In this document: one piece after another, positions 13,177-36,400 of the stretch
How the letters are laid out: each line of letters opens with the position of its first letter
Position numbering within the stretch: the first letter of the stretch is position 1
From: Rhea pennata
Taxonomy: Eukaryota > Chordata > Aves > Rheiformes > Rheidae
Length of the DNA: 64,000 nucleotides
NCBI RefSeq assembly: GCF_028389875.1
Contig: NC_084677.1
Span: 11,202,017-11,266,016, forward strand
Reading direction: 5' to 3'
The notes under the pieces: model-generated
Databases searched by the model: none
What the model saw: the letters and a program-made list of their open reading frames with translations, nothing else
Told to the model about the DNA's origin: nothing
Made by a program: the position numbers and the translations under genes

Positions 13177-13713
13177 CATATCGGTTGCTGTACCCTGCAC
13201 ACTCATTCATTATCTTTTGCTCTTTCACAATAACACGCGGTTCTTCTCAGATACCCACTAAAGCAAAAGGCAAGAGGTTACTACTTCCTTTAGAACAGAG
13301 AGCAAGGCCAAAATGCTTCTGCCTGGGTAGATGACCGCAGTGCACAGGACAAATACAAACATATTCTGCCAAAAGAAAGAATTTGAAAGGTAAAAAACCA
13401 AAACAAACAAACAAAAAACCCATGTAGATTTAAAACTTTCTCTCCCTGAAGTGTCTTATGGGGATTGGATGTATTCTGGTCCAAATAATTTCAAGTATTA
13501 GCGAGGGCCAGGCAGACTGCATTCCTTAACAAAACCCTTCACTTCTTCTCCAAAACCAAAGTGCAGAGCATTCCTGCAGCTAGGGAGCTTGGGGTTTTCT
13601 CTGGTGATTCCTGCTAGATTGTCCTTCCTGCTCCTAGTGAGACTTGAGAAATGGAATCCAGATCTTGATTTTGGCTGTCGTCTATTGACTCTAATAGCCT
13701 CTGAATGAATGTA

Positions 13714-13719
13714 AATAAA
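13714..13719 (+). terminator. candidate ANKS4B poly(A) signal
   Basis: AATAAA lies about 540 bases after the stop codon, a plausible 3' UTR length. Choice between this and the hexamer at the stop needs transcript data. Confidence 0.45.
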
Positions 13720-13739
13720 ACTATTTTAAAATGATCTTC

Positions 13740-16700
13740 ATGTTCCTACAGTCAAGTTTCTTGCTCCTGTATTGATATTCATTTTTGAAATGTATCATAC
13801 ATCCGTGATGTTTGGTATGATCTTTTCTCTCATCTCATTAGAGTGGAGATTAATAGTTAGTTGCTAACAATCACATCCTAAACGGATAATACCTTTAATG
13901 ACAAAATTTAAGATTTTTTGATCTTTTTGGCTTCGGTTTGCTTGCTATGGGAATCATTTGTCACACAAAGTCCCAGAAAGTAAGCACTTAGCACTTTGTT
14001 GGCCGTTGCCTGCCTCCACCCCAAACCTGCATGTAAAGAGGTGCTTGTACAGCAGCTCACAAAAGGGAAAGAGAACGATGTTGAGCTCCTGGAGAAGCTT
14101 CTGGTGGTTACAGCCCATCTGGAGGCACTCACAGCTGGGCTCCCTTCCGCTGCCTAGGCCCATTCCCCAGGGAAGCCAGGACCATTGGATATGAACTAAT
14201 CACTTGCACCAAGACACGTGGGTCTAGCTATGTTGTTGTAGCAGCTATGCTCTAAGAGCTCAGATTTTAGAGACACAGTTACTTATCAACAGGATTTAAA
14301 TCTTTAAGTATTTTTGAAAAATCTCTTCCTACCACCCTGATCCATTAGTCAGCTGGGACCCCCCCCTCTTCCCCCAGGGGTGTATTGCATTGATGAAGAC
14401 TAACTCTAGTTAATAATCCATTTTCATGCTTTGTCTTTTCCAAGTCCCCTTTCTTCCACTTTGATCTGTTAATTATAACTGCTTTTTCTTGGCTGGACTT
14501 CACACAGTATTCTTCTCCCCTTGGACTCTTGCATCTCAGTGTGTTGACATTTTCTTCTACTAAGCTAACATACCAATTCCTGTGCTCAGCACAGTAAGTA
14601 AATCTGTGTCCATGACCCCTTCCCCCCCAGCCTGTTATTAACCTGCTGGGTGTTTTGTTTTTGTGAAGAGACTCCTGAACATTTAACAAGGCAATCAGGA
14701 AATGGCAAATTTTACATCTTTGAAAGCATAGGACAAGTGGATGTTGCAGGGTTAAATCCTGTCATTCTTGCTCACACCACTGATTTGAACATTCAGTGCA
14801 GTTTGCTTGACTGGGCCTATAATCATCATTCTCCAGCCTGATTTACCTACCAAGCCGTATAGGCATTTCTTTTGGTCTCCTAGAGTTGCAGCTACAAACA
14901 AAAGAGGAAGCTCCAGGGCATCTCATATGACATTTTAGGCAGCTGATTTGACCCCAGTATATCTACTCTTCTAAAATTAAATAAATGGGGGGGGAATGCA
15001 ATTCTGCTAATCCACTTCTTGGTGGGTGGTCTTGGAAATTGGCTCTTAATATAAAGCAGACATCTGGAACAATTTCAGAAGAAGTATTTCCAATCAATTC
15101 CCTTGTTCCTTTTAAAATTTTAAGTCTTTAGAGAGTCCTAAATCTGACTCATTAGCAACATCTGTATAGGACCTTCCAGTTAGATGGACTTTATGTATCA
15201 AGTGCAATCATACAATCCAGTTCAAATAAACTGTAAACCCATGGGATCACACACCCATAGACATCAAGAGGAAATGCAGTGGACAACTACAAAACCCAGC
15301 ACCACTGTGCAGCAGAGCCATCTGAATTTCTTTTTCTTTATATCCAGTGAGCACATTTATCAAGAAAGAAGTCACCAAAGCTGCTTGATACTTTACTGAT
15401 GAACTGAAAGTGAAACTTTTCTTCCTCATTTTAAGGGAAGAAAAAAAAAATCCACAAAAACAGCTACCACCAAACCAACCCCACAGCACCCCCACAAAAA
15501 CAAATGAACAACAGACAACAAAATGAATGCCAAAGTAATAGTATGCATTTAATTAACATGTATGTAAGTTACAAATTAAAGGTAGTCTTCAACAAGAAAA
15601 AAGGGAAGGAGTCACAGAGCTAAGGCTAAAGTTTCCAAAGAAATTTAAAGACAACACCCAAGCAACTCCCATTGTAATTGAATCCAGTCATTTTTATGAA
15701 TTCAGGCTATTCAGAGGCAAAATGCTGAAGCCAGGCTCCTAGAACCTCCTGCTGCCAAGGGAGGCCAGGAACACAGTGGGTTTTCTGAACCAGGTCTTTG
15801 AACTGGCTCTATCTACTTTTCAGAGTATATAGTCCACAGCAGAGTACATGTGAAAAAGTGTATGCTTCTTTCTAAACAGTATGCCTTACTGCAAATCGCA
15901 AACTGTTTCACACAGGCACAGAACTGTGATAATACTGTTACAAATAGCAAGTCATTGTTTCCATACAGCTCTTGAATGTGACAGACATAGATGCTCCATA
16001 ACTCATCTCATGAATGGGACAGGACAGGAGTTCCCCATTACTGAAGTGAGAGGATGTGTCAAATACACATTACTGAGCACTTCACAACTGACACGGCAGG
16101 GGGAGGGAGCATGTTAAGAATTGAAAGGTAGTTTTGCTAAAATTAAAAAAAGTAAAAGCTAATAGGGAGCTTAATGGTTCACTGGAGTTTTTCGTAACTT
16201 TTACCCTCATAATACATCCTTTGGCTCAATTCAATCATGGGTCTGGAACCCTTCCATGCTACAAACTGTGCAAATTACAAGTTCTGCCACTTATGGCCCT
16301 ATTCCAACTAGTTTACACCAGGCTTAATTTGGAGTATTATTTACGTCACACCTGCACTGTGCTCATTAACTTCTTCTATACTTACGTGCCATCAAGGGTT
16401 TTAACACTACCTGCTTCTGAACCTTCTTCCTATTGCTCCAGTGTACTCTACTGGCATCAATATAAAATGACCATGTCCTGTAATTCTTTTACGAAATAAA
16501 GAAATACTTAGCAGCCTACATGAAACAATATGCAAGTATAAACAAAATTTCATAAGGCACAACTCTAGCCTGAGACAGGAATCTATTCAGCAGCAATGGC
16601 TATTTTTCATCAGATGCTCATTCTTTTGTAAAGTTGTTGTGCAACAGCAAAAAAAAAAAAATGGAACTTTTCCTTAGTCCTGTGTAGGACATCACTGAGT

Positions 16701-17904
16701 TCCTCCACCAAAAATGTGGATGCTTATGGAAAATCCTGCCCCAGCAACACCCACCAGGATAGATGCCAATTGATGCATGGTACAGCCAAACTGAACATAT
16801 TTGCCTGTATACTTAATGTTTACATCCCTGTAATCAGTTTACAAAGTTGCTTTAAGTTTGGACCTGTGTTAAGAACTTAAACACCATAGACTAATACCAA
16901 AATATCCCTACAGGACATAAGTTTAAACAAAACACATTTACACTATTCACACTTTGGATAACTGTTTTAAACAAGAAAACGGCAACACCACACCCAGGAA
17001 CCTACTAAGGAACAAGCTGAATACAGTTCCCTCTCAGTTAATGCACGCATAGTATTAGAATCATAGAATTGGTAAGGTTGGAAGGGACCTCTGGAGATCA
17101 TCTAGTTCAACCCCTCTGCTCAAGCAGGGTCACCCAGAGCATGTTAGACAGGGTTGCATCCAGGCAGGCCTTGAATATCTCCAGAGAAGGGGACTCCACA
17201 TCCTCTCTGGGCAACCTGTTCCAGTGATCTGTCATCAGCTGTTTTTTTTGCTGTCTTAAGCCTTCTTGACCCAGGTGCTTTATGAAAACAGGGAGACAAA
17301 TCTAATTGTATGGAGATATCATTATTAAGTCCCACTCAGGAGTATGCTCTCAAATTAGCAACTACATGGTTTGAGGGCAGAGCAAGAGGAACATGGCGGG
17401 GGGGGGGAGGGGGAAGTAAGGTCAATGACTTCCAGAACTGAGGCTAAGTAGTCTCCAGGAGTCCAGAGTGGACCGCATTGCCAGGAGAGACTGCAGACTA
17501 AATCACTGTCCATGATAACACTGGAACCAGTTTCATTTATCACAGGTAACATGTCAAGCTCAGACTCCAGTCTCCAAACAGACTTACTTTACTCCAGCAT
17601 GAATTACCTCTCTACAAACAATCCACCCATGGTTTTCTGCTATATATGTTGCTGAGAAAGAAAGGTGTTGATTCCAAAATGGTATCAAAATACATACAAT
17701 ACTTGTTAGTAATACTGCAAATACCTAATATTTGCCAGTAGAAAACAGTAGAAGTGGTCTATTACTGAAGTTTGATTTTGGTTTTGAAAGTTCTAGAAGC
17801 ACTACATTCAGCTAGGATTGTCAAAGTTATTGTTAAAAAAATTGAAGGAAACTAAGCACAAATCATTTTCTTGGTATTTTATGACCTTCTTGGCATTGTA
17901 GACT
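13740..17904. other. convergent gap between ANKS4B and CRYM
   Basis: Both genes point into this AT-rich stretch. Part of it may be CRYM 3' UTR: an ATTAAA on the minus strand at 15548-15553 would give an exon of about 2.4 kb. The only recognised repeat is the CR1 fragment near 17.1 kb. A G-rich run sits at about 17396-17413. No credible protein gene is seen. Confidence 0.5.
17058..17240 (-). mobile_element. truncated CR1 LINE, 3' end
   Basis: The plus strand runs from GAATCATAGAAT through GGTTGGAAGGGACCTCTGGA, then CAAGCAGGGTCACCCAGAGC and on to CTGTTCCAGTG. This is the reverse complement of the 3' end of an avian CR1 LINE, so the element lies on the minus strand. It is heavily 5'-truncated, as most CR1 copies are. 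It sits about 0.7 kb beyond the CRYM stop and may be within its 3' UTR. Confidence 0.88.
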
Positions 17905-27476
<9,572 letters not shown>

Positions 27477-30400
27477 ATGAAGGGTTTCCCGGCTGTGGCG
27501 AGCTCCCTCTCGGTACGCGCTGCGCGGGGCGGGGGGCAGATCGCGCCCCCCAGAGGGAAGGGGGGCGGCTTGACCGAGAAAGCCGCTGTGCGGCTTTGCC
27601 CTCCACCGCCTGTGGCGTGGCGGTGCCCTTGGGAAGCCGGGGGGCGGCGGGCCGGGCCGGGCCGCGGCGCGGAGGGACCGAGCCGGCGCTCCCGGGAGGC
27701 GCGCTGAGCCGGCACGGGGCTGGGGGCGCCTCGCTGGAGGCGGCGGGTGCCGGCGGGAGGTGCGCTCGCAGGTAGGGTGAGGAAGCGCTTCTCAGTTGCA
27801 CGGCTTTTCGGGGTCAGTTTTAGGCACGCGCTGCTAATTAATAAGAAAGAAAGCTTGGAGCCTGGAGTTGGATGTCTTACCAAATTCGGGTGGGGAGGGA
27901 TTTTTCCTAGGTTTGAAATATGTGGAACAGAGTCTGTAGAAGAGAAATGTTGTTGGTACCCTTACTGTTGAGTTTATTAGTATTTTTGTTGCTCAGTTTT
28001 TAGTTTGAGATGTTAGAGAATCTCTTATATGAAATCAAGAGCAATAAATAAGTAGATTATGCAGATATAAAAACCTTCCAAGAAGGGTGGGGGGGAATAG
28101 TGTTTCAGGCTTGAAATCAACAATATTTGATTTCAAGGGAACTCCCAAGAGCTTTCTGAAGGGGAGGCTCTAGTGTTGCTGACTGCTTCAGTTTGAAGGC
28201 CTACTTCTGATTTGTGCTTCTGGGACTCGCATATGTATCTTCTTTCCAGGCAGTGGTCAGTGTAGATAAGTTAGTATTCCGATACGGGACTCCTTAGAAG
28301 TCGAACTGCCTACACCAAATAAACAAGAAAAATATGTCCAAAGTTGTGTTCTGCATTAGTACAGTATTTGTTCACTTAATGGCTATACAGTGATCCTGCA
28401 GGCTGTATAGTGTCAGCAGAGATTCACAGTGCACAACAGAAAAGGAGGAAAAAAAAAAAAAGCTTTCTTACGGTGGTACTTCTTGAACTTCTAAAGACCT
28501 CATGTAAGTCACTGAGTGATTTCCAACAGGGATATGGAAATGATCAGAGGAATTACAAGGGCATTATTATTCTTGTTCTGAGGCTTGAAGTCAGTCATTG
28601 TGTTTCTGCTTTAAAATCAGTTGTTCTTCAGTATGTAATAGAGCATGTTATGAACTAATTCAGAAGCTCCATTTTCTTTGTTATGCCTTCTCTTCTAGAA
28701 GAGACTTTATTCACTTAAAGTAGCTCCTAAAGTTGCAAGCTCAGCAAAAGCAGAACGAGTGAAATTATCTCCAGAGACACAGGATCTTGAGGTCAGTATG
28801 ACCATTTAGGGGGAATATATTCCCCCCCCCCCCTTTTTTTTTTAACTTAGTCGATAAAGAAGGCAGAACATGACAGTACTAACAGTGGATCACTAAACCA
28901 TATTTCTATTCTTGAAACAGATTACAAAATTACCAAATGGCTTAGTTATTGCGTCTCTGGAAAACTTCTCCCCAGCTTCAAGAATTGGTGTATTCATTAA
29001 AGCAGGCAGCAGATATGAAACTACCAGTAACTTGGGGACCGCACACTTGCTTCGTCTTGCATCTAATTTGGTAGGTGTTTATTCTGTTTGGTACTATTTT
29101 GACAGTAGATGAAATGCTGGAAGGTTCATGACTGCAAAAAGACACGATAAATAAAATTTAAGAGATCTGATAAAGTAGATAACAATATACATTGATTCAT
29201 GGTTACCCAGCTCAAATGACATAAATGACATAACTTCCTGGAATAAAAATGCTCATATTTATTCAGAATTGTGCTCTCTAGCTGTCTCTTAAATGTATAT
29301 AAATTTAAGACTATAGTTTATTAAACTGTGTACATATATTTTGTAAGCTGCAGTAAAAGATAATTGCAATGTTTGATATGAGCTTTCCCCCCTCCCCCGG
29401 AATATTTCTGAATATCTTTTCTTATTACTGTAATCAAGATATTTTAAGCTCCCTTTTTCCCTTCCTGTTTTACGGCTAATTGCAGTTCTGCCGGAGGCTG
29501 CAGAGGCAGATACATATCAGCAGGTTCAAAAAAGGATTAGACAAATTTATTGACAACAGGTCCACACACAGTTGCTAAAAGGAATAGGTAGGAGTGTACC
29601 TTCTAAAATCTCTGCTATATCTATTACAGGTGCTGTAGAAATACCAGTGGATGGATGGTGGGAGGCTGTTCTGTTGTCATGTCAGATAAAGAATATTGGG
29701 CTAGGTAGCCCTTTGCTTTGACCCGGTTGTTTTTCTTGTTCCTGTTTATCTGGCTGTGGCTGTAAACACAGCATCTCTTGCATACTGGCCAGGCTGTGGT
29801 GATTAGAGGCACTAAAGGCATGTCTTTGACTGCTGTTGTGTGTATTCAATCCACTTCAGTTTCAGAAAGGAAAAAAAAATTATCCCAGCTGCTTATTACC
29901 TCCTTCCCAAGTGCTCCTGGAAGTTACTTTCCCCAGAGAGCTGTCAGCATAATAGTGTGTGCAGGCATTCCTTGTCCTGGTTGTGTCAAGCTCATCTACT
30001 TTCAAGGATCCTATTAAATGTTCAAGCAAACCTGGATCATTCTCACAGAATGGGGCTGAGGAACAGCTGTGTGAGCAGTCATATTGGCAGGTCAGAGAGG
30101 ATGATCAACATGAGGGGGAGCAGGGATGCAGTAAGTTGGCTGTACTCGGTTGCAGCCTGAACAACAAGGATGACTTACCTACTGTTGGCCTCTTTGCTTT
30201 AACATTTGAAGAAGTCTATGTATTGGGGGTTTATTTCATTTGATAGGAACAATGTGTCTTCAAAATCCTGAGGTTTTTTTTTTCTTCTCTATGTTCTAAT
30301 GAATTTGATTTCTGTATAAATGAATAGACAGTGTTTCAACTTTGCTTAAGCACTGAACAACCACAAGCAAATCTGTTCTTAAAGTAATGAAGATTTTATG

Positions 30401-33400
30401 TAGCATTTGGGTTTTTTTTTTTTTTTTAATAGACTACTAAAGGAGCATCTTCTTTCAAGATTACTCGTGGCATTGAAGCTGTTGGGGGTAGCCTGAGGTT
30501 TGTAATTACACAAATAATCTGTTTTAGTAAGATGCAAACAAACTATATGACAAAAGAAAACTTAAAACAATAAGCATTATAGTATATAGGTGGATAACAT
30601 CAATATAATAATGGTCCTTCTGAATTGTACACATTGACAAAGAATGTCTTTTGTACATATATCTCATTTTATTAAAGTTCAAGAGTGCATCTATGATTTT
30701 ATTTTAAAAATACCTCTTAATTAAGGAAATATAAATGTTGTGTACGTGGAAGAAATATGATTTGTACAGAGAACTTGATGTTCTTCCAGCCTTTTCGGTC
30801 TTCAAAATTAAACTTTCTGAAGTCTGTAGATTTTTTTTCCAGTATTTTCAGCTTTGGTGAATAGATAACACTGATGTTATTGCAGTGTTGGGAGCAACAT
30901 GGGCAGTATCTGGCTTCTGTGATTTGACTAGTTAAAGCCTAAAAAAAACAAGCATCAGAAACACATGAAAGGAATCTCACTACGCATGCTTTGATGCAAT
31001 GTATCTTAACATTGTTCTGTATAGAATTTGGTTAAAAGCATTTTAAATAACTATAAACTCTATCTTTTTTGTTCTCTTCAAGCAAAGGACGTTGGAAGCA
31101 AGTGGAAAGGATAGACTATGTTGTCTACTCAGAAAGAATAATTTCTAAATTGCCTTGTTTGCTACTTAGACACATTTTTTATTCAAGTTTTACTGTTCAT
31201 CCTAATTTGAATTATCATGATATCGTAAATTCTAATGATTAAAAGACATGTATTATTACCAAAATTTTTAAGGCATGAGTTTTATGTGCATCTGTTTCTG
31301 CTGTTAGCACTGTACACATTAAAAGTGCTAATACATCGCTCCTTCAAACAGTCACCTTGAACAGATTTAAGGTGAACTAGATGTTCTAGTCAGTATCTTG
31401 TGAAGATTTCAAACAGTGGGGAACATGTTAAAATCCCCCTCTTTCTGTTTTCTCTACTGAAATGGCTTTTATATTTCTTTCTCATTCAGTGTGTATTCAA
31501 CAAGAGAGAAAATGACTTACTCTGTTGAATGCCTGCGTGACTATGTGTAAGTACCCAGGCATACTGTGAACTGAATTACTGCATATTTTCTATCAAGCTA
31601 GTCTATAGTAAAATTACATAGACCTATCATTTTAAAGGGTAGAAGTAACACTAATTTTAATGTCTATATAGTAAAATCAATAAATTACCATATTAATATT
31701 CAGCTTCTGTATTCATTTCCTGAGCATATGTATGCCATAGAGCTGAAAGTGAACTCTCATATCCTGTACAGTAGTGCTGATACCTACTCTGACTCCAGTA
31801 ATAGGTTTTGTTGTTAATGTGTTTGGTTATGTATTGGTTTGAATTGCTTTTCACTTTAAAAGAAACATATGCCACTTCTGTTTTTATTTTATCTTTTTTT
31901 CTTAATCTTTTTGTAACTTCTTTCATCTAGTGATACAGTAATGGAGTACCTCCTTAATGTCACTACAGCTCCAGAATTCAGGCCATGGGAAGTAACTGAT
32001 CTTCAGCCACAATTAAAAGTTGACAAAGCAATTGCATTTCAGAACCCACAAGTTGGTAAGTGTATTTTCTGATCCACTGTGTTGTCTTCATGGGAGGATT
32101 TTTTGTAATGTATTCAGATGTAAACAGTGTTCTGTAAAAGGCTTGAGTTTGAAAGACTGCTTTGTATTTTGATATAAAAACTGTGTTTAGTTTCATTACC
32201 TTGAAAATGCATTCCTGTTTTAGGTTTAAATTTAGGCTAGAGAGTTTTTTAAAAAATGCAAACAAATCTTAAGCTAAATTGAACCTATTCCAACATAGCT
32301 GCCTTACTTGAGATTTAATCATCCAGCTCCACCAGATAATTCTGCACAATAAACATTATTTGTACTACTCTATTGATCTGAATTATGCTCACTTTTGTAA
32401 CCCGTTATAGGTGACAACATGATGTTGCAATTTGGAAAATGACCTATATTATATTTGGCTGATATTGAAGTGATACTGTCTTAGAAATTTGTATTATTGT
32501 TTCAAATTTGTATCAAATACAATAATTTCTTAGTAATATTTTTAGTTAAAATCATGTATTCAGAAACATAACTATGAAAAGAAGAATGTCAGCTTTGTCT
32601 TGAGGGAATGATATGTATGAACAAGTAAAGGGGATGTATCAAAAAATAAGTACAATGCTATGGAATACAAGAAAAATAAAATGAGAAAGAAATTAAAGAC
32701 ATTAGAATCCTTCATCTGAATACAGATGTGCAAGACATCATACAAAGCTACAAATAATATTAAAACGATAAAGTCTGTTCTTTCTTCATCTCAAGAAAAA
32801 GGGATGCTTACAGTGAAGAAGATGAATCTGAAACTAATTTAAAGAGTTTGATTTTTTTGTTGTTCTTGTGCTTTACTACTTTCCTTTCTCCCACACTCAC
32901 AACATTGCTGGCCTCTATAATATGCTGTTGAGGTTGAAAGGGGTTGAGCAGCTCATTCAGAATTTTTATAAGTTATAAAACAATAGAAACTCTCAGGCCA
33001 CATTCTGTAACCTAAGGATTTGGATGAAACTTTCATGCATATTAGATTATTCCAGACCTGCTTTTGCAGATTTTGCAGTTGAATGCTTTAAAATGGACCA
33101 CAGCCCTGTTTCAGTAGGGTAGCATTTAGTTTCATTCATAATCATCCTTAAGATTAGCTATTGTTAATCATCTTCATTGATCCTTTGCTCCTCATAGGCG
33201 TTCTGGAAAACTTGCATGCTGCAGCTTATAAGAATGCTCTGGGAAACCCCTTATATTGTCCAGATTATGCAATTGGAAAAATTACCTCTGAGCAGGTAGG
33301 ATTCTTTAACTTCTGTTACAAATCTGTTCTTCAAGTTTCTTTACTGAGGATACATGTCAAGGAAATGAATTTAGGAAATAGTATCTATTATGTTAGTAGC

Positions 33401-36400
33401 CTGGTGCTAAAATACTTCATTTCCTTAAGCATTCAGTTTTCAGAATAGAATTCACATTTACAAAAGCTGTTAACATCTGTAGCTTTCTGTTGATAGTAAG
33501 ACTGTCAGTGAAATGCCAGTGTTCATATAGGGAGGGGTTTTATAGCTATCACTGAAGAATGTGTGAAATGCTATTCCTTAGTTCCTTTTGGAATCATTGG
33601 GGTTTGATGCATCAAGATTTACCAGATCTGAACAGTGGATGCAGCAGTGACAGAAGTACACTTGCCATCTTTGTTCTTATTTTAAATACCCTAAAATGTG
33701 AATTTACTGTTGCAGCTTCACCATTTTGTACAGAACAATTTTACAAGTGCGAGAATGGCACTTGTAGGAATAGGTATGTAAAATATTAAGGTACCTTTAA
33801 AATTTATTTTTATGTAACTGCTGTAGCTTTCCAAAACCATTATATTCTTTGGAATAAACTGTTGTATTGCAGGTGTGAACCACGCTGACCTAAAGCAAGT
33901 TGCAGAGCAGTTTCTGAATATCAGAAGTGGAGCTGGTTCTTCTGGTGCAAAGACTGTCTATAGAGGAGGTAAGCACATTTCTTTTATTTGTTCTGAATGA
34001 TTGATTTTCTGATTATTATAACTATAGTATTGTTCAAAGATAGACTTGAAAACTGCAAGTATATTACATGTGGTATGTGGGAAGGATATCTTCTATAGGA
34101 GAGGATGAGAGAAAGCAAATACCCTTTCTTCTTTCCCTGACATGAAAAGTTCTGGGATAAAACTGAAAACTCAATCCGTATCTCCTGCAAAGCTTTAACT
34201 ACAAGATCATTTATTCCATAAAGTGATAAACAAGATGGCATACAGATGCTCCTGTCATTTTTGGAAAGATTCCCTCAAGAACTGGATGAAATGGGGAATA
34301 AACTAAGGACTGACTAGATGTGGTGGAAGGCCTTCTTTTGGAGAAGACATATTGACTGTGTTAAGTCTTTCATATGAGACAAAGCAATGCTTAGCTTTTT
34401 CAAAGCAGTATCTTGCATGAATACTAACAGCTGTCTTTTAGTTAGGATGTCAGACTACTCTGTAAACAGGGGAAAATATATAAAGTTTCCATCATTTAAT
34501 ATATTAATATATATTTGACTGAAATAACTTCATTTTTTTTTTAACAGTCATTTTTATGAACAAATATTATCTGGAGCCTCACTGAATTTTATTAGCGCAT
34601 ACTATGTGTGGTTCTGGATCGGATTCAAATAAGGCGTAATAACATATTTGGTCTTCTGCTTGCAAGAATTTTTTTTTTTAATGTAAAGAACTTTTTAACG
34701 CTCTTTTCAAAGAGTATTTTTATAAGAAGAATTAGTTAAAAAAGAAAATTATGAATGCCTCTTAGGACTGTCAGTATAAAGGAGAGCTAATGGTTAGGAA
34801 GCTAGTGTATGACCTGCGACTTACTGACAGCTTCTTGCTGTCTTCCTGAGTGGACATGCGGTAAGTTCGCACCACCTGGCTTTTTCCTCATGAAATCATT
34901 CCTTGCTAGAAATGCTTGCTTTTCATTCCAGTGAAGATATAGTAGTTTTTAACTGAACGCTTCTTTACTCTTTATTCTGCTATTATATTTTTAGGAGAAG
35001 TCAGAGAACAGAATGGTGATAGCCTTGTCCATGCTGCTATTGTAGCAGAAGGAGCTGCTGTTGGAAGCGCAGAAGCGAATGCATTCAGTGTCCTTCAGCA
35101 CGTTTTAGGTGCTGGACCACTTATCAAGAGGGGAAGCAATGTTACCAGCAAACTCTCCCAGGGTATTGCCAAAGCAACTACCCAGCCATTTGATGTAAGT
35201 TGAAAGGATTACTGCATTTCATGTTTTAAGTAAAATGTGTACTATCCTTTGAAAGGTTAGTATTTCCACCTAGACTCCTTATTAGTTCATTCTTGCCCAA
35301 ATTAAAAATATTTCACAAAAGACCTTCCAACCTGATTTGTTTTCCTTGCAGAGATGGAATCTAGCCTCCCGAATTTCAGCACTTCAAATCCTGATAGTAA
35401 TTATTTGCCTTTGCTTGATACTGAGTTGCTATGATATTTGAAACATTGCTGGTGTTTGTTTTGCAGGCTTCCGCATTTAATGTTAATTACTCTGATTCTG
35501 GGCTCTTTGGTGTTTATACCATATCTCAGGCCCCAAATGCTGCAGAGGTGAGTTTCTGATTAGAGTTTAAGTATTAAATTCCTATTAATATTAATAACAT
35601 TACTCTCCAGTGTTTTGATTTGTGAGTGTCTGATTTAGATCAGAAGTCAATTCATCTGGTTTCTTGCATAAGAATGTTGCATGTTCAGTTATGACTTAAC
35701 TCCATTACCTGGGAATGAGACTTGCTTTCTGGGAAGTAAAATTGTGCAATATGAACTTGAGCTAGTAAAGTACCTTGAATTGCTCATGGTAAGGCTTTAC
35801 AGGTGTACGTCTAAATAGATTATGAGGAATGTATTGTCTTTTGAAGCTGGCAGAACTGAATACTCTCATGTAAGTGTGAGACTGTACAAATCAACATGGT
35901 TTTAAAATCTAAACCCACATTGCTTTTTATTGAACTTTGGTATTTGTTACAATGCTTTTTAGTTTTATTCTGAAGATGCTTAGTGTTGAGGTCAGGGTAG
36001 CAACCCTAACACTGTCAAATGCTTTCTAAAATGGTTGTTCTAGTCAGATAATAGAAATAACTTGTTGGAGATTTTAATGTTGGAAGAAATTTAAAATGCT
36101 TTAATTTTCCTCAGGTCATTAAAGCTGCTTTGAACCAGATTAAGGCAGTTGCTCAGGGCACCATCACAGATATCGATGTCACAAAGGCAAAGTAAGTGGG
36201 TAAAAAGAAGATCTGTCTATAATGTGTTACAAAAAGAAGCTACTTAACATACAGCTATTTGTCAAGCACTTAGACTGTTCTGTACAGCAAACCTTGTAGA
36301 AGTCCTGTAACTATTTCTGTTGCGAAGTGCTAACTATTCTGTTTTAAAACTAAAACCCTATCAATACTCTTGCAGAGAATCATTGTAGCTTTACTAGCAG

